64,000 nt of DNA from Adiantum capillus-veneris (GCA_014529385.2 CM043955.1:137094108-137158107), one strand, 5' to 3'. Shown: positions 39,915 through 52,607, counted from the first letter of the stretch. The notes: generated by a model not told the origin, from the sequence alone. Program-made: numbers and translations.

Positions 39915-41045
39915 AATCACGAAGGATTTAGCCAAGAAGCTGCCAGAGCAGCCAGAAAGTTCTGAAGCTAGAGTCATTCAGAGGATACTAACCCAATCGA
40001 CTGATAAGGATCAGTCAGTACCGGCCATACCTGAGACCATGCTGGTTGCGGTATAAGGAATGACTGATGAACTGAGAATTGATGGAAGGATGGGAAGCAC
40101 TGAAAAAGAGGAATGGCAATGTGAAGATACCAGTTCTTCGAGCTCTGACAATCAATCTGACCAAGAAAGAGAAGAAATTCATGTGAAAATTTGTGATAGA
40201 ATTCAGAAGTTGACTGTAGAGCTGGAGGATATCAGAAGAACCTTGCGTGAAGTGGCCAACTTTATCAGACAGCGCAGGAAAGCTGAGGTGGAGGCCAGAA
40301 CAGTGGACCTGACGGCCGTCCGAGATGATGAAGTTCCACTTATTCAAGTGAACTACAAGGTTAGGAAGCAGTGGGAACCTCTCTCAAGTTTATTTTGGAT
40401 AGAGGAGCAGGAGTCAACATAATGGGAGTTCATCTCCAGTAGAGAATGGGTATCACTAATATGAAGCCAGCACCATTCAAAGTGCGAATGGCAGATCACA
40501 GAGTGGTACAAGCGACGGGTATGATTGAAAATATGCAGATAAGAGTTGGAAGGGAAAAATTTAAAACCAGTTTCTTAGTTCTGGATGTACAAGGGACATA
40601 TGGGATGCTGCTAGGGCGCCCATGGTTGAGAACAGCACATGTTGTTCATGACTATGCAAACCAAACATTAACCATAGAAGGGGCCAGTGGTGGCAGAATT
40701 CAAATCCAAAAAAACAATACTAGAAGCTGGAGAAAAGAACTGAGGCCGAAGGAGTTATGTCAGAAGTACAGATCCAAGAAGATCGAGCGAATGTTAGTGG
40801 CCATGAACATATTCCCTTTGGCAGAGATTGACTTGAATGCAGTCTTGCTGAATAAAGAGCAGGCTGACAAGCAGAAAAGACAATTCCCCGATCAGTTTAT
40901 TGAAATCAACACAGGGGAAAGAACAGTTCAGCTAACAGGAAGGGTGGTAGAATCAGCTGATACTGGTATGGTAGAGGAACCAGTACATTCTGAAGAGTAC
41001 CCAATGGATCAGAATGCTGATTCAGAAATGAATGGACCATCCTAG
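39915..41045 (+). pseudogene. gypsy-3 protease region
   Basis: An acidic/coiled stretch (40060-40350) leads to FILDRGAGVNIMG-like sequence near 40396: the active-site triad reads D-R-G where DGG or DSG is expected. The fold continues in another frame from 40446 with FKVRMADHRVVQATGMIE and GMLLGRPWLRTAHVVHDY. So there is a substitution in the active-site triad and a frameshift. It ends with a stop (TAG) at 41043-41045. Confidence 0.8.
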
Positions 41046-41048
41046 GAT

Positions 41049-42218
41049 TATGTTGAAGAGTCAACTAAACGAAAAGGAGGCGGGCCTAATTGGTTGCTTC
41101 TAGACGACCAAGAAGTGGAGGAATGGAACCTAGGATCAGAGGATAGTCCTAGGATGATCAAGGTCAACAAGCATCTCAACCCGGCAATGAAGGAAAAGGC
41201 AAGTAAGATGTTCCAAAATTATAAAGACGTGTTTGCGTGGGAACATACAGACCTGAAGGGAGTGGATCCTGAAGTATGTCAGCACCGAATACCGTTGAAG
41301 CCAGATGCTAGGCCAGTACGACTGCAAAGATACCGGATGAACCCCAACTATACAAAGAAGGTCAAAGAGGAGATTGATAATCTTCTCAAGGCTGGGTTCA
41401 TCACAGAGGTGGCTAGTAGCGATTGGCTACTTCCCATAGTCGTCGTTCCCAAGAAGAATGGGAAATTGAGAGTTTGTGTCGACTATAGGAAACTCAACGC
41501 CCAAACTATCAAAGATCCATTTCCCTTGCCTTTTACTGACATGTTCCTTGATGAGATCGCATGATATGAAATGTATAGATTCATGGATGGTTACAGTGGC
41601 TATAACCAGTTATTACAGATTGCTCTTGAAGCTAGAGCCAAGACCACTTTTATCACCGAGTGGGGAGCTTTCATGTATCTGGTGATGCCTTTTGGCCTGT
41701 GCAATGCACCAACTACCTTTCAGTGGTGTATGATGGAGATGTTTAATGAATTCCTTCATCGGTTCCTTGCCATTTTTATGGATGACTTTACTATCTATTC
41801 AGATGAGGAACAACACCTGCTATTCCCAGAGATGGTTTTCAAACGCTGTCAGGAGAAGCGGATTTGTTTGTATCCATTCAAATCTGTTTTCCTAGTCTGG
41901 AAGGGACAGCTACTGGGACATGTGGTTTCCCAAAATGGAATAGAGATGGCCAACGACAAAATTCAGTGTGTTCAGCAAGCTAAAGCACCCAGAAATGCTT
42001 CAGAATTGAGTTCTTTCTTGGGTTATGTGAATTTCTATAGAAGATTTGTACATAAGTTTGCTTATCAAGCAGTACCACTATATGAGCTTACAAAGAAGAC
42101 CAGTAAGTTCAACTGGACTGCTGAATGTGAGGAGAGCTTCCAGAATCTGAAAAACGCCATTATCAGCAAACCAGCCCTTAGGCAGCCAAACTGGGATATT
42201 ATTTCCACGTACATGTAG
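41049..42218 (+). pseudogene. gypsy-3 reverse transcriptase
   Basis: Clear RT order: HRIPLKPDARPVRLQRYRMN, PKKNGKLRVCVDYRKLNA, a TGA at 41562-41564, then MDGYSGYNQLLQIALEAR, VMPFGLCNAPTTFQ and FMDDFTIYSD (both catalytic Asp kept), then LLGHVVSQNGIEMANDKI and LSSFLGYVNFYRRFVHKFA. The TGA lies where a CGA Arg codon would fit. The frame then slips at the RNase H border near 42210. Confidence 0.9.
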
Positions 42219-43900
42219 ATGCTTCGGGATTGGAAATGGGGGCAATATTAGCTCAGCCAGACGGAAGGACTGATTATCCGGTTTATTTTGCTAGTCACAC
42301 AGATTCAGTCAGGCTGAACAAGGCTATACAACTACTGAGAGAGAAGCCCTTGGAATGTTTTTCAGCGCTACAAAGTTCAGGCATTACCTGTTGGGAAAGT
42401 TGTTCCATTTTTATGTGGACCATCAGGCTCTTCTGTTTCTAATTAATAAAGTCATTATTCAAGGCAGGCTGATAAGATGGATGATGTTCCTAATGGAGTT
42501 TGAATTAAGAATTTTTCATAAGCCTGGAAAGAATCATTGTGGAGCTGATTTTCTCTCAAGAATTACGGAAGGTTATTCAGAATCACCCTTGAGAGATGAA
42601 CCAGTGGTGGACGCTAACTTATTTCAGTTAGAAGCAGGAGAATCAGTTGATCCTGAATTGTACGATGTTTATCAATTTCTTTCCCAAGGTGCCTTTCCAG
42701 AGGGCTGGAAGCAGAACCAAAAGAAAGCTCTGATCATAAAAAGCCTGAAATTTACTATCATCGGAGGATTACTCTATCGGTGTGGATGGTATACTTCAAC
42801 GTTGTGTCCCTATGGAAGGAAGAAGAATTTCAGAAGCACATAATGGTGAATCTGGTGGACACTTTTCCAACGAAGTAACCTACAAGAAGATTCTGCAAGC
42901 TGGTCTGTGGTGGCAAACACTGATTGCTGATGTCAGAAGCTTTTGTAAAACGTGTGACATATGCCAAAGAATGGGTCAACCAACAGCTGCAGATATGACT
43001 CCTTTGACGCCAGTACAACCACTGGGAGTGTTCATGAAATAGGGACTAGATTTTATGGGACCTTTTAAGAAGGTTACCCCCAGAAAGAACAAGTACATAG
43101 TAATGGATACTTGTTATGTAACTAAGTGGGTTGAAGCTAAATCTCTTCCTGACAACACAGCCAAGTCATCTGCAAGGTTTCTATTTGAGAATATTGTCTG
43201 CCGATATGGATGTCCAGTAGAGATTGTGTCCGATCAAGGAACACATTTTATCAATGACACTATGGAAATCCTATTGGATATGCTTTCAGTCAAGCATCGG
43301 AAATCTACTCCTTACTATCCCAAATGCAATGGACAGGCTGAAAGTAGCAACAAGACAATAAAGACTATTCTCACTAAGGTGGTGCAAAAGAAACTAGACC
43401 AGTGGGATTTGAAACTCCAGACTGCTCTATGGGCGTATAGGACAGCTTATAAGGTCACTACTGGAATGACACCATTCAGAATGGTGTATGGCACTGAAGC
43501 TGTGGTTCCTATGGAGTTTGTGATCCCAAGTCTGAGAATGGATGTGAAGTATAACTTAGACTTCAACCACAATCTGAAAAAGCGCCTAGATGAATTGATG
43601 CAATTAGATGAACTCAGGCAACGGGCTATGTTGGAACAAGAAATGGTTCAACAACGAAGGAAGCACTGGCATGATCGCCGAATTAAGGTTCGAGAATTTC
43701 AGAAAGGAGATTTGGTGCTTCTATATCAGTCTAGACTGGGTCCAAAGAAGCCAAACCTGAAGATTGCCTAGGAAGGACCATTTGAGGTACACTGGGTCTT
43801 CTCCAATGGTACAGTCAGACTAAAAGATTTATCTGGATTATTGTTGCTAGGAGTATATAATGGTGCAAAGATCAAGCTTTATTATTCAGAGGCTAGAGAG
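42219..43900 (+). pseudogene. gypsy-3 RNase H and integrase
   Basis: RNase H pieces (GAILAQPDG, KFRHYLLGKLFHFYVDH, HKPGKNHCGADFLSR) lie in two frames. Integrase follows: the zinc region GGHFSNEVTYKKILQAG and CDICQRMGQP, then GLDFMGPFKKV with the first Asp, VSDQGTHFI with the second Asp, and NGQAESSNKTIKTIL with Glu. The catalytic residues are thus kept. TAG at 43040-43042 and at 43769-43771 replace residues that are Trp in the family (W-GLDF, W-EGPF). Only one RNase H is present, unlike gypsy-2. Confidence 0.88.
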
Positions 43901-44487
43901 AATGGGCAAGAACAAGGTACTAAGAAACTGGGAACTGCTGAGCAAGAGATACCAGAATCATATATTTTTGGGCTTTTTCATGTGCAACCAGTTCCAATTT
44001 CAAAACCAGTACCATTAGAACCATATCAGACTGATCTTACAATTAGTACCAATATGATCGAGCCAGACTAGAAACCAGTCTAGTATTAGTGGGAACACAC
44101 TTTTCAATTTTTAAGCGCCCAATGGTCAGATGGCACGCCAATAGTAATCATTTTAAGGATGGGTCACAGTCTTGTCCAATGAATGTTTGCCACGACAGCA
44201 GCGATGCACACAAGTCTAGGAGCGGCGAGTGGTGGAGCTTTTATGGCGCGAACACGTATAACAGTCAGGAGAGTTGGCATTTTTCCTCACAAATCCCCTG
44301 CGCGACACTTTCCTCCTGTTAATCATTCGCCATCGCCAAGCTCCGAGGTTTCTTCGCTATAGCCACATACCTCGACCTCTGAAGAGACAATTGACTGTCA
44401 GCTAGCCTTGCCAGCGACACCAGGGTACGGCTTTGACACATCAAGTAAGTTTCTTCTCCTTCGCCTGTTTCATCGTCTTCACAGTGT
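43901..44487 (+). other. gypsy-3 spacer between pol and the extra ORFs
   Basis: After a short pol tail (to about 44071) no coding is recognised for some 400 bp. The sequence has no long repeats and no LTR features. Confidence 0.5.
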
Positions 44488-45810
44488 ATGGGTAGAAGAA
44501 AACGCTCAGACAAGATGCATGAGTCTCTTGAGGAAACCCAAGCCATAGTTGCTACTACAAAGGCAAGCCTTCCCATCATACCGTACAGTAAAATCCAGCG
44601 TTATGTATTCACTGACCAAGCAATGACTTTGCTGCAACTATGGGATCTCCGAGTTGTGTTGCAAGCTACAAGAATTTCTTTTGACGCAGACATCATCAAG
44701 CAAGTTCTTGATTCTTTTGACGCTGAAGATGGCAGTGCCATGGTGAATGGTAGAAAGGTGTCGGTTACATCAAAGACCATAGCTTTTGCATTCCGGATGC
44801 CCAATGAGCCCAAACCATCTGTGGCAACTCCACAGCAGATAAGTATAGCCCTGAAGGAGGATGAAGCGGCTAAACGTAAGCGCAAGGCAAGTGGTCAAGG
44901 TGTTCCAGTACAGGACTAGAAGCTTCCACCGCTTACAGGTTTGTGGCTGAAGCAGTAAGCCTTAAGAACAATCCAACGTATGTATCCGAGAAACTTTTTG
45001 CTATGCTATTGGCCAAGATATTGGATCCAAAGGTTCCTATTAACCTTTGTCAAATCCTGTCACACAATGTGCTCCAGCAAACTGCCAAGCTAAAATCCCA
45101 GAATGTTTTTAATGCTTGATATGTTTGGCAATTTTTGTATTGGGCAACTGCTGCAGATACTCATGAGCAGGTAAAAAAATCTTGGAGTGAGAAGCCGGTT
45201 TCTGAGCCCAAGAACATTGAGCTATCCTCAGACGACGAAGCAACGGACAATTAGAGTACTTCAACAGACCTGAAAAGGAAAGCCACTGAAGAACAGGCTG
45301 GCAGTTCAAAGAAGCCAAAGACTACACTGACGAAGAGCAGTGCATTTTTGAGGCACATAGAAAGCCAAGTCAAGACTGTGAATACCGAGAAAGCTATGGT
45401 GAACCAAACAGAGAAGCAACCTGCTCAGAAGACTATGCCTAGCCAGTCAGTAGGACAAAGTGCAGTTGCTACTCGTTCTGGAAAAGATCAGGCCAAGGCA
45501 GCAACTTCTGAGAAGGTAGCAGAGCAGTCGGTGGATAAAGGCAAGGGCCAAGTGGACAAAGGCAAAGGCCCAGTTTCTTCATCTTTGCCAGGTGGAGTTT
45601 CTACTCCAAATACTGAACAAATTCTGCACCTGGTAAAACAGGATAAGTTGCAGCAAATGCAGACCCATCCACTGAAAGGGCATCTTCTGCTACGAAAAAC
45701 TGATTATGCAACTTTACCTTACATGGCTCCAATAACAATATATGAGCCTATTGATTTTGATCCAGCTATAGTTAAGGACAAATGTTCAGTCCTCATACAG
45801 TCTTCTTGGA
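44488..45810 (+). pseudogene. gypsy-3 additional ORF downstream of integrase
   Basis: The ATG at 44488 (MGRRKRSDKMHESLEE) opens 143 codons with YSKIQRYVFTDQAMTLLQLW, FDAEDGSAMVNGRKVSVTSK and TIAFAFRMPNEPK. The text continues in another frame (KLFAMLLAKILDPKVPINLC; DTHEQVKKSWSEKP; then a Lys/Ser/Gln-rich stretch and TEQILHLVKQDKLQQMQ). One TGA (about 45117) and one TAG (about 45252) break it. The N-terminal part is reminiscent of plant transposon-type extra ORFs seen next to Athila/Tat elements, but I cannot confirm that. The function of such ORFs is unknown. Confidence 0.55.
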
Positions 45811-45965
45811 ATGAACACTCTGTCAGTGGTCAAGCCAGATCCCCAACATCAAAACCAGACGATGGATTTTTCAGTCTCACATCAGAATCAGACAGGGAAA
45901 TTTCTCAGAAATTTTGGCAAAATTCAAGAAAGAATGGAAGTTACTATGTAATTACTACAGTAAAA
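45811..45965 (+). repeat. LTR-like fragment inside the gypsy-3 extra-ORF region
   Basis: The block CTCTGTCAGTGGTCAAGCCA through TTACTATGTAATTACTACAG matches 47133-47362 of the LTR-like segment, in the same orientation, except that about 65 bp of the latter (after AATTCAAGAAAGAA) is missing here. It is a partial LTR duplicate sitting between coding pieces of the same element. Confidence 0.75.
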
Positions 45966-46271
45966 CCCACACTTGCAAAGACAGTCTACTGCAGATTGTC
46001 ACTCTCTTGCCCTGGGATTAGAACTTCTGCTGGGAAACAAACCAACTTACAGATGTATGAAGGATGTTAGGGAACAATTAAAGGGGGTTTGTGGTGCAGA
46101 TGCAAATTGCCAAAGGAGTTTTGGATCAGAGAGTCAGAGCCATTCTTGAGGATTAGACAGCCACTAGCAAAGGACCTCATACTAGAATGTCAGTCGGAGC
46201 ACAGGCAACTGCTCTCCGAAAATTGTTCCAACTAGAAGAATCACCAGAAAGATGATGCAGCAAGAGAACTA

Positions 46272-47007
46272 GGCTGATCTCAATATTTTAGAATTTGTGC
46301 CTGATTCTCCAGTTCTCTTGTATGATTTTCCAGCAAGAGAGACGGAGCTGCCAAGATTCTTTCCAGCACTGTATCCTCAACATCCAGAACCAGTTGATGG
46401 CCTTACATACTTCAAGATTATTGATGAGCTTCAGGATTGGTATGAATGATCGACTATGGAATGGAAGACTTGGCAGACGTTGTTCAATGATGCTCTCCAA
46501 CTCAATGATATTCAGGCACTGAAAGAGGAGATGCATAGGATCCGGATGTGTATGGGTCAATGGAAGATTCAGATCAGAGGCTTGACCAAGATTACTAATC
46601 AGATGCAGTAACTTACTGTCGAATCTTCTAAATTGCCTGAGAAGGATATTGCAGCTAAGGCGGGCCTAGCACCACAGTATAGGGAGATGGCTGAGATCCT
46701 TTTCGAATCTCGAGTCAAAACTAATCAGCCTCTTCCAGAAGGATGGATCCATACTGCTTCGCATTGTCATAAGCTGGCCAGAACCAGGATTACCAAGGGC
46801 AGGCGTACACTCTATGATCCTGACACCAAAACCTATCACTCCCTCACGCCTTATGAAGTAGAGATGACCACAGAAAGGCGGGATCAGCTTGAGAAGGAGG
46901 CCATTTACCGACTGATTCAGAAGGATAATGCTGGTACTGGGACTTCTCAGGCACCCTCCAGGTCAAAGGGCAAACGGAAGACGGTCCAATGGAAGGATAC
47001 TGGGTAG
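46272..47007 (+). pseudogene. gypsy-3 second additional ORF
   Basis: One frame reads DLNILEFVPDSPVLLYDF, ARETELPRFFPALYP, a TGA near 46447, MEWKTWQTLFNDALQLND, a TAA near 46611, then LAPQYREMAEILFESRVKT, EGWIHTASHCHKLARTRIT, and a Lys/Arg-rich end at TAG 47005. The composition is natural and the family unknown. It lies between the LTR-like fragment and the terminal LTR-like segment, so it belongs to the element's 3' accessory region. Confidence 0.5.
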
Positions 47008-47056
47008 TTCCATCTCAGAATTCAGTGGCAACCTTTCTTCCTCAGCTGGAAGGTAG

Positions 47057-47101
47057 AGATGAGAGCTCTAACTTGGCCTGATGAGAGCTCTACCTTGGCC
47101 T
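47057..47101 (+). repeat. 22-bp tandem repeat
   Basis: GATGAGAGCTCTAACTTGGC and GATGAGAGCTCTACCTTGGC, each followed by CT, occur head to tail just before the LTR-like segment. Confidence 0.85.
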
Positions 47102-47127
47102 TTTCAGTTGCCTCTCGTAATCTTTGA

Positions 47128-47600
47128 ATGGCCACTCTGTCAGTGGTCAAGCCCGATCCCCAACATCAGAACCAGACGATGGATTTTTCAGTCTCACATC
47201 ATAATCAGACAGGGGAATTTTTCAGAAACTTTGGAATTTTGCCAAAATTCAAGAAAGAAGGGAAGGATGTAGACAGTTGGATAGTTTCACGAGGTGGGAA
47301 CGTTCTCTTAGGAGATGGGCAGCGAATTGCTTAGTAGTTACTATGGTAATTACTACAGCAAACCCGAACTGTATAAATAGGGCCCATTACATTGTAACCG
47401 GGTTGGCAATTGTTATCATGGGAGTTAGCACTTTGGCTACACTTGTACTTGAGAATCATTAGCAGTTGTTGTCGGCTGTACTCTCTTTGTAAATCATATT
47501 CACTGTAACCTTTTATATGTAATCCCAATCATGGCATATATTCCAGTTACACTTACTTGTTGTCCAGTATTCTGAATCTAAATCTGAACATTATTTCCAG
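47128..47600 (+). repeat. Probable 3' LTR of gypsy-3
   Basis: This segment follows the last ORF of the element and contains a strong TATA box (47372). Its first 235 bp are duplicated in shortened form at 45811-45965. The exact ends are not visible because no full second copy exists in the window. Confidence 0.55.
47372..47380 (+). promoter_or_regulatory. TATA box in the gypsy-3 LTR-like segment
   Basis: TATAAATAG followed by GGCCC; transcription would start near 47405. It is absent from the shortened copy at 45811-45965. Confidence 0.55.
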
Positions 47601-47739
47601 TACATAAGTCTGATTCTTATTCCAGTATCCAAATCCCAGTCTAGTTTTTGATTTCTGACCAGTCCACTATCTGAAATCTTCTCACACTAGTAGCTGAAAT
47701 CTTATAACACTGGAATTAGCTGTCTCAAGAGATCAGCTC

Positions 47740-48000
47740 CAATTCCAGCAGTCCACATGGACTACCATGTAGGCGCCATGTTGACGTGGTGCCTACATGG
47801 CATGCTAGGCAGACAACAGTGTGTTGCATGGCAATCCACGTGGACTGCATGCGACTTGCAGTCTACGTGATGCAGTGTTGTCCATGTGGTGTGCCACACA
47901 TTCACCACGTCAACTACCATGCATGCACCACATCAATTGCCATGTGGTGCCTATGTGGCACGTCACATGAACAGCAGTGCACCACGTGGTAGTCCATGTG
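47740..48000. repeat. Region dense in CATG / CACGTGG-type palindromic units
   Basis: Over about 260 bp there are many near-copies of CCACRTGG, CCATGTGG, GCATGC and GCACCAC units with irregular spacing, for example TCCACGTGGACTGCATG, CCATGTGGTGTGCCAC and CACCACGTGGTAGTCC. It looks like a degenerate short-unit satellite. No protein coding is likely, although a frame remains open through it. Confidence 0.6.
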
Positions 48001-48029
48001 GATCTCGCTGCGCCCCATGTCCCCTGTGT

Positions 48030-48584
<555 letters not shown>

Positions 48585-48586
<2 letters not shown>

Positions 48587-48811
48587 TTACCATATACATG
48601 TGGTAGTGATGTGTGTGAACACACTAGGACCGCCGGGGCATTTTTTCCCTCTTTAGGAGGTTTTTTCCCTCGTGCATTGTATATACGCCCATTACTCTAG
48701 GGCTATCTATCTTTCCATTGCACACTAAGTAAGACACTCTCTATTGTGTGCCTTGAGCTTCCTTCGTCTTCTCCAAGCTGTGTGTGTTTCTCTGCAACCC
48801 TAATTCCAACG
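48585..48811 (+). repeat. copia-2 5' LTR (227 bp)
   Basis: It starts TGTTACCATATACATG and ends TTCCAACG; the expected final A is G here. GTATATACG is the TATA-like element. The primer-binding site ATTGGTATCTGAGCAGG follows at 48812. Confidence 0.95.
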
Positions 48812-49173
48812 ATTGGTATCTGAGCAGGTCACGTCCTCCTGGGCTTAGTCGCCAGCTGCTCCAGCACACGCCTGCTCACTTTCTCCGATTTCAGTGAGCT
48901 TTGGCGAGCATTCGCAAGTCGACAAAACTTTTGGGCAAGCTTGAAGAGCTCAGTCTGCTCATAATTTTGATTTCGGCTCATTTCGGCCTCCGTTTCCACT
49001 ACAGGCAGTACTACACAGGCTATTTCGTCATTTTGTGCAAAATTTATATCAGTGTCTTTTCCTGCATTACAGGTGCCTTATAGTCTTCTACGGTTTGTGC
49101 TATATAACACAGGTTGTTCCCGCTCCGTTTCTCCTATTTTCGGGCAGTTTTCACATCAGGTGCAGCATTTACC

Positions 49174-50512
49174 ATGGCTGACAACAACAACACAGATGTG
49201 TTCAAGATGTTTGCTGCTGAGGACAGGTTGGATGGGGATAACTACCATATGTGGGCTTATATGATGCAACATGTTCTTGTGTCAAAGGGTGTCTGGAACA
49301 TCGTGCAGGGCATTGATGTACGTCCTGGTTCTGAGGATGTAGGCGATGTTGAGGATGTTGCAGGTCTTGCTGCAAGGATTGCAGCTGTTAGAGTTGTTTT
49401 GCCTATGGCAGAACAAGCTCGTTGGGATGTTAAGGATGCGCAGGCTCATGCATTGATTGCGTTGTCTGTGAAGCGCACCATTGTTCCTCACATCCATTCA
49501 GCACAATCTGCAAAACAGGCTTGGGATATTTTAGCAGGTCTTTATGCAAGCCACAATGAGGCTAAAACTGCTTTGCTGCGTAAAGAGCTGGAGTCGAAGA
49601 TTATGCATGAGGAAGATGATATGGACACTTTCCTTGCTAGTGTCAAGGATATCAATGAGCAACTTATTTCTACAGGTGAAGTTATTTCAGACAGCTCCCT
49701 TGTGCAGACTATTCTTGATGCCTTACGAGATTCTTACCAGACTTTTGCTAGTACTTGGAGACTTATGACCCAAGGAAATCCAGAAGTTGTCAAGTTTGAT
49801 ACATTATGCACATTGTTGTTGCAAGAGTCACTGTCCAGAAAAAATAGGACTAGACAGCGTGCAGTTGAACAGGCTTTTATTGCTTCTCAAAGAAAGGGTG
49901 GTAACAGCAATGCAGCCACTTCTTATGGTTCTGCTGCGAGTGGCAAAAATTTTGTTCATAATGCTTCTGCTGGCAGCACTTCGTCTGGCAATTCTGGTGA
50001 TAAGGGCAAAAAGAAGATGCGTTGCCATTATTGTAAAGCCAATGATCACTTGATCAAGTCGTGTCCTAAGTTGAAGGCCAAAGAGGCTAAGAAGAAAGAG
50101 GGTGGTTCCACTGCAAATGCTGGTTCCACTACAAATGCACCCATTGTTGAGTCTTCTGTGAAAGGAGACTATAATGCTGATGTTGATGCAGAATGGGATT
50201 TTAGCGCAGAGTGCACTTACAATCCTGCTGTCCATGATGCATGCTTGTCAGTTGCTGCAGATTCATATGTGTGGTATTTTGACAGTGGTGCTACAAAGCA
50301 CATTACCTCACATCGTGAATTGTTTACCTCCCTCGAGTCAGTCCCTCATGGGAATTCAGTCACTTGTGCCAACAACGCCTCTTATCCAGTTCAAGAAGTT
50401 GGAAAGATTGTGCTCATTGCTGCTAATGGCGGTTCCTTCACACTTGTTGATGCACTTTATGTACCTGGGATCAAGAAGAATCTCTTGTCTGTATCCGCAC
50501 TTGCTAGACAAT
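49174..50512 (+). CDS. copia-2 gag-protease (intact to the deletion point)
   Basis: The ATG at 49174 is in ACCATGG context. The 446 codons have no stop. The gag region begins MADNNNTDVFKMFAAEDRL and includes the GDNYHMWAYMMQ block. The CCHC knuckle CHYCKANDHLIKSC is near 50021, the protease motif WYFDSGATKHIT near 50274, and the NLLSVSALAR stretch that normally precedes the GAG-pre-integrase domain lies at the end. After 50512 the frame enters out-of-frame integrase sequence and stops at 50658. This is the only uninterrupted gag-protease of the family here, with every recognisable catalytic or zinc residue kept. Confidence 0.92.
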
Positions 50513-52607
50513 TGTGTCCGAAGTTTTTATGTGCTTCAAACAATTTCTGGCTATGGCTGAAAATGTCTCGAAATGTACTATGGGCACCCTCCATTCCGAT
50601 CGAGGGGGGGAGTATATGTCTCATGAATTTATTGCATTTCTGGATAGTCGTGGGATAAAACACCAATGTACAGTGCCTTATACACCTTAGCAAAATGGTG
50701 TTGCTGAGAGGAAAAATAGGTCACTGATGGAAATGGCACGATGTATGGTCAAAAGTCAAGCTTTGCCGCATTTTTTTTGGCTTGAGGCCATTATGTGTGC
50801 CACTTATGTACTTAACAGGTGTCCTACGAAAGCTTTGCATTCTATTACTCCATATGAAGCATGGCATGATAGAAAACCTTCTATTGAGCACATGCGTGTT
50901 TTTGGTTGTTTGGCATATGCTTTGGTGCCACAAGTGCAGCGCAGAAAATTGGATGATAAGGCTGTCAAATGTATTTTTGTTGGTTATAGTGCTGAAAGCA
51001 AAGGTTACAGGTTGTATCATCCGCAAACAAAACGTATTCTGGTTTCTCGAGATGTAGTGTTTGTGGAAGATTCTGTTCAGCCCTTGCTCTCATGTACTAG
51101 AGACAATAATGTAAGCTCACAAGACATTTATGACACTTTGTTGCCTCTTTTCAGTGGTGGAAATACGAATGTAAGTTCCAATGAGGCAAATGTACAGCCT
51201 ATGGGGGTTTCTGAAAATGTTCTAGATCAGCCTATTACTGATGCAGATGTACATGATGTACTTGATGAGGAAAGGGCTGAAAATGAGCAGGCTAGAGGTA
51301 TGCCAAAATGGCTGGTGCACACTTTACGTGACAGTAAATTGGATACACCTTTGTCTAGTCGTACTCGCTCAGGCTCTCGCCATGCATCTTATGCATCAGA
51401 TTGTTATGCTTTGGCTGTGTCTAGCTTACATGATGTTGAGGAGCCTCTCACTTTTGATGAAGCACAAAATTCAGAAAATTGGATGGCTGCCATGCAATCA
51501 GAATATGATGCACTTATAGAAAATGACACATGGACTTTATGTGATTTGCCTCCTGGCAAAAAGGCCATTGGTACGAACTGGGTTTACAAGTTGAAACGCA
51601 AGCCAGATGGTGAGATCGATCGCCATAAGGCTCGACTTGTTGCAAAGGGTTATGCACAGCTAAAAGGCATAGATTATGAAGAGACTTTTGCTCCCACTTG
51701 TCGTATGACTACTGTGCTTTTTCTATGTGCATTGGCAGCTCATTTTGGTTGGGATGTACATCAATCAGACATTGTTACTGCTTTCTTGAATGGTGACATA
51801 TTTGAGGAAGTTTATGTAACGCAGCCTCACGGTTTTGTCATAAAAGGACAAGAGGACAAAGTGTGCAAATGTAACAAGGCTTTGTATGGGTTGAAGCAAT
51901 CTCCTCGTGCTTGGTATGAGAAAGCTGACACTCATTTGGTCAAACAAGGCTTTCGTAACAGTCCAACAGAAAGCACATTGTATGTAAAGCGTGAGGATGA
52001 TGTACTTCTCATTGTGGTTCTTTATGTTGATGATTTGCTGATCACTGGACCAAATGAGAGACATATTGCTGAATTTAAGGCTGATTTGAATACCACTTTC
52101 AAGATGAAATATTTGGGGCTGTTGCATCATTATTTGGGTATACAGTTTAAACAGTGTGATGGTGGTATTGCCTTGTGGCAGAAAAGTTACATAGAGACAT
52201 TGCTATGTAAGTTTGGACTTGAGGATTGCAAACCTATTGCCACTCCAATGGAAACAGGTTTGAAGTTGACTCTACATGATGCTGGTGATCCTGTTGATGT
52301 CACTCTTTCCAAACTGCTGTTGGCTGCCTCATTTATTTATGCAACACGAGGCCAGATATTCAGTTTGCAGTCTCACAGGTCAGCAGATTTATGCATAGCC
52401 CAGGGTCTAAGCATTGGCAAGCTGTCAAGAGGATTTTCCGCTACCTTAGTGGCACTTTACATCTTGGCTTGTTTTATCCCAAGGGGGGATCATTGCCGCC
52501 AGACTTACATGCTTTTTCGGACTCAGATTGGGCTTGTTGTTTTGACACACGAGTGTCCACAAGTGGTTTTTGTTTCATGCTTGGCAGTTCATGTATATCA
52601 TGGTTGA
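50513..52607 (+). pseudogene. copia-2 partial integrase and reverse transcriptase
   Basis: About 470 bp present in copia-1 (19327-19793) are missing at 50512/50513, removing the zinc region and first catalytic Asp of integrase. What follows has the second and third acidic residues: LHSDRGGEYMS and, after a TAG at 50688-50690, QNGVAERKNRSLMEMAR. From 50727 the frame is open through reverse transcriptase: NWVYKLKRKPDGEIDRHKAR, QSDIVTAFLNGDIFEEVY and VLYVDDLLITG (both Asp kept). A one-base shift near 52320 separates it from RNase H. TAG stands where CAG (Gln) is expected. Confidence 0.9.

Larger units (their letters stand above)
38744..47600 (+). mobile_element. gypsy-3: decayed Ty3/gypsy element with ORFs downstream of integrase
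   Basis: It begins inside gag at the gypsy-2b break and includes gag with three zinc motifs, protease, reverse transcriptase, one RNase H, integrase, then about 3 kb with two further decayed reading frames, then an LTR-like segment with a TATA box. Many stops and shifts are present throughout. Right boundary uncertain. It differs in sequence from gypsy-1 and gypsy-2. Confidence 0.82.
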
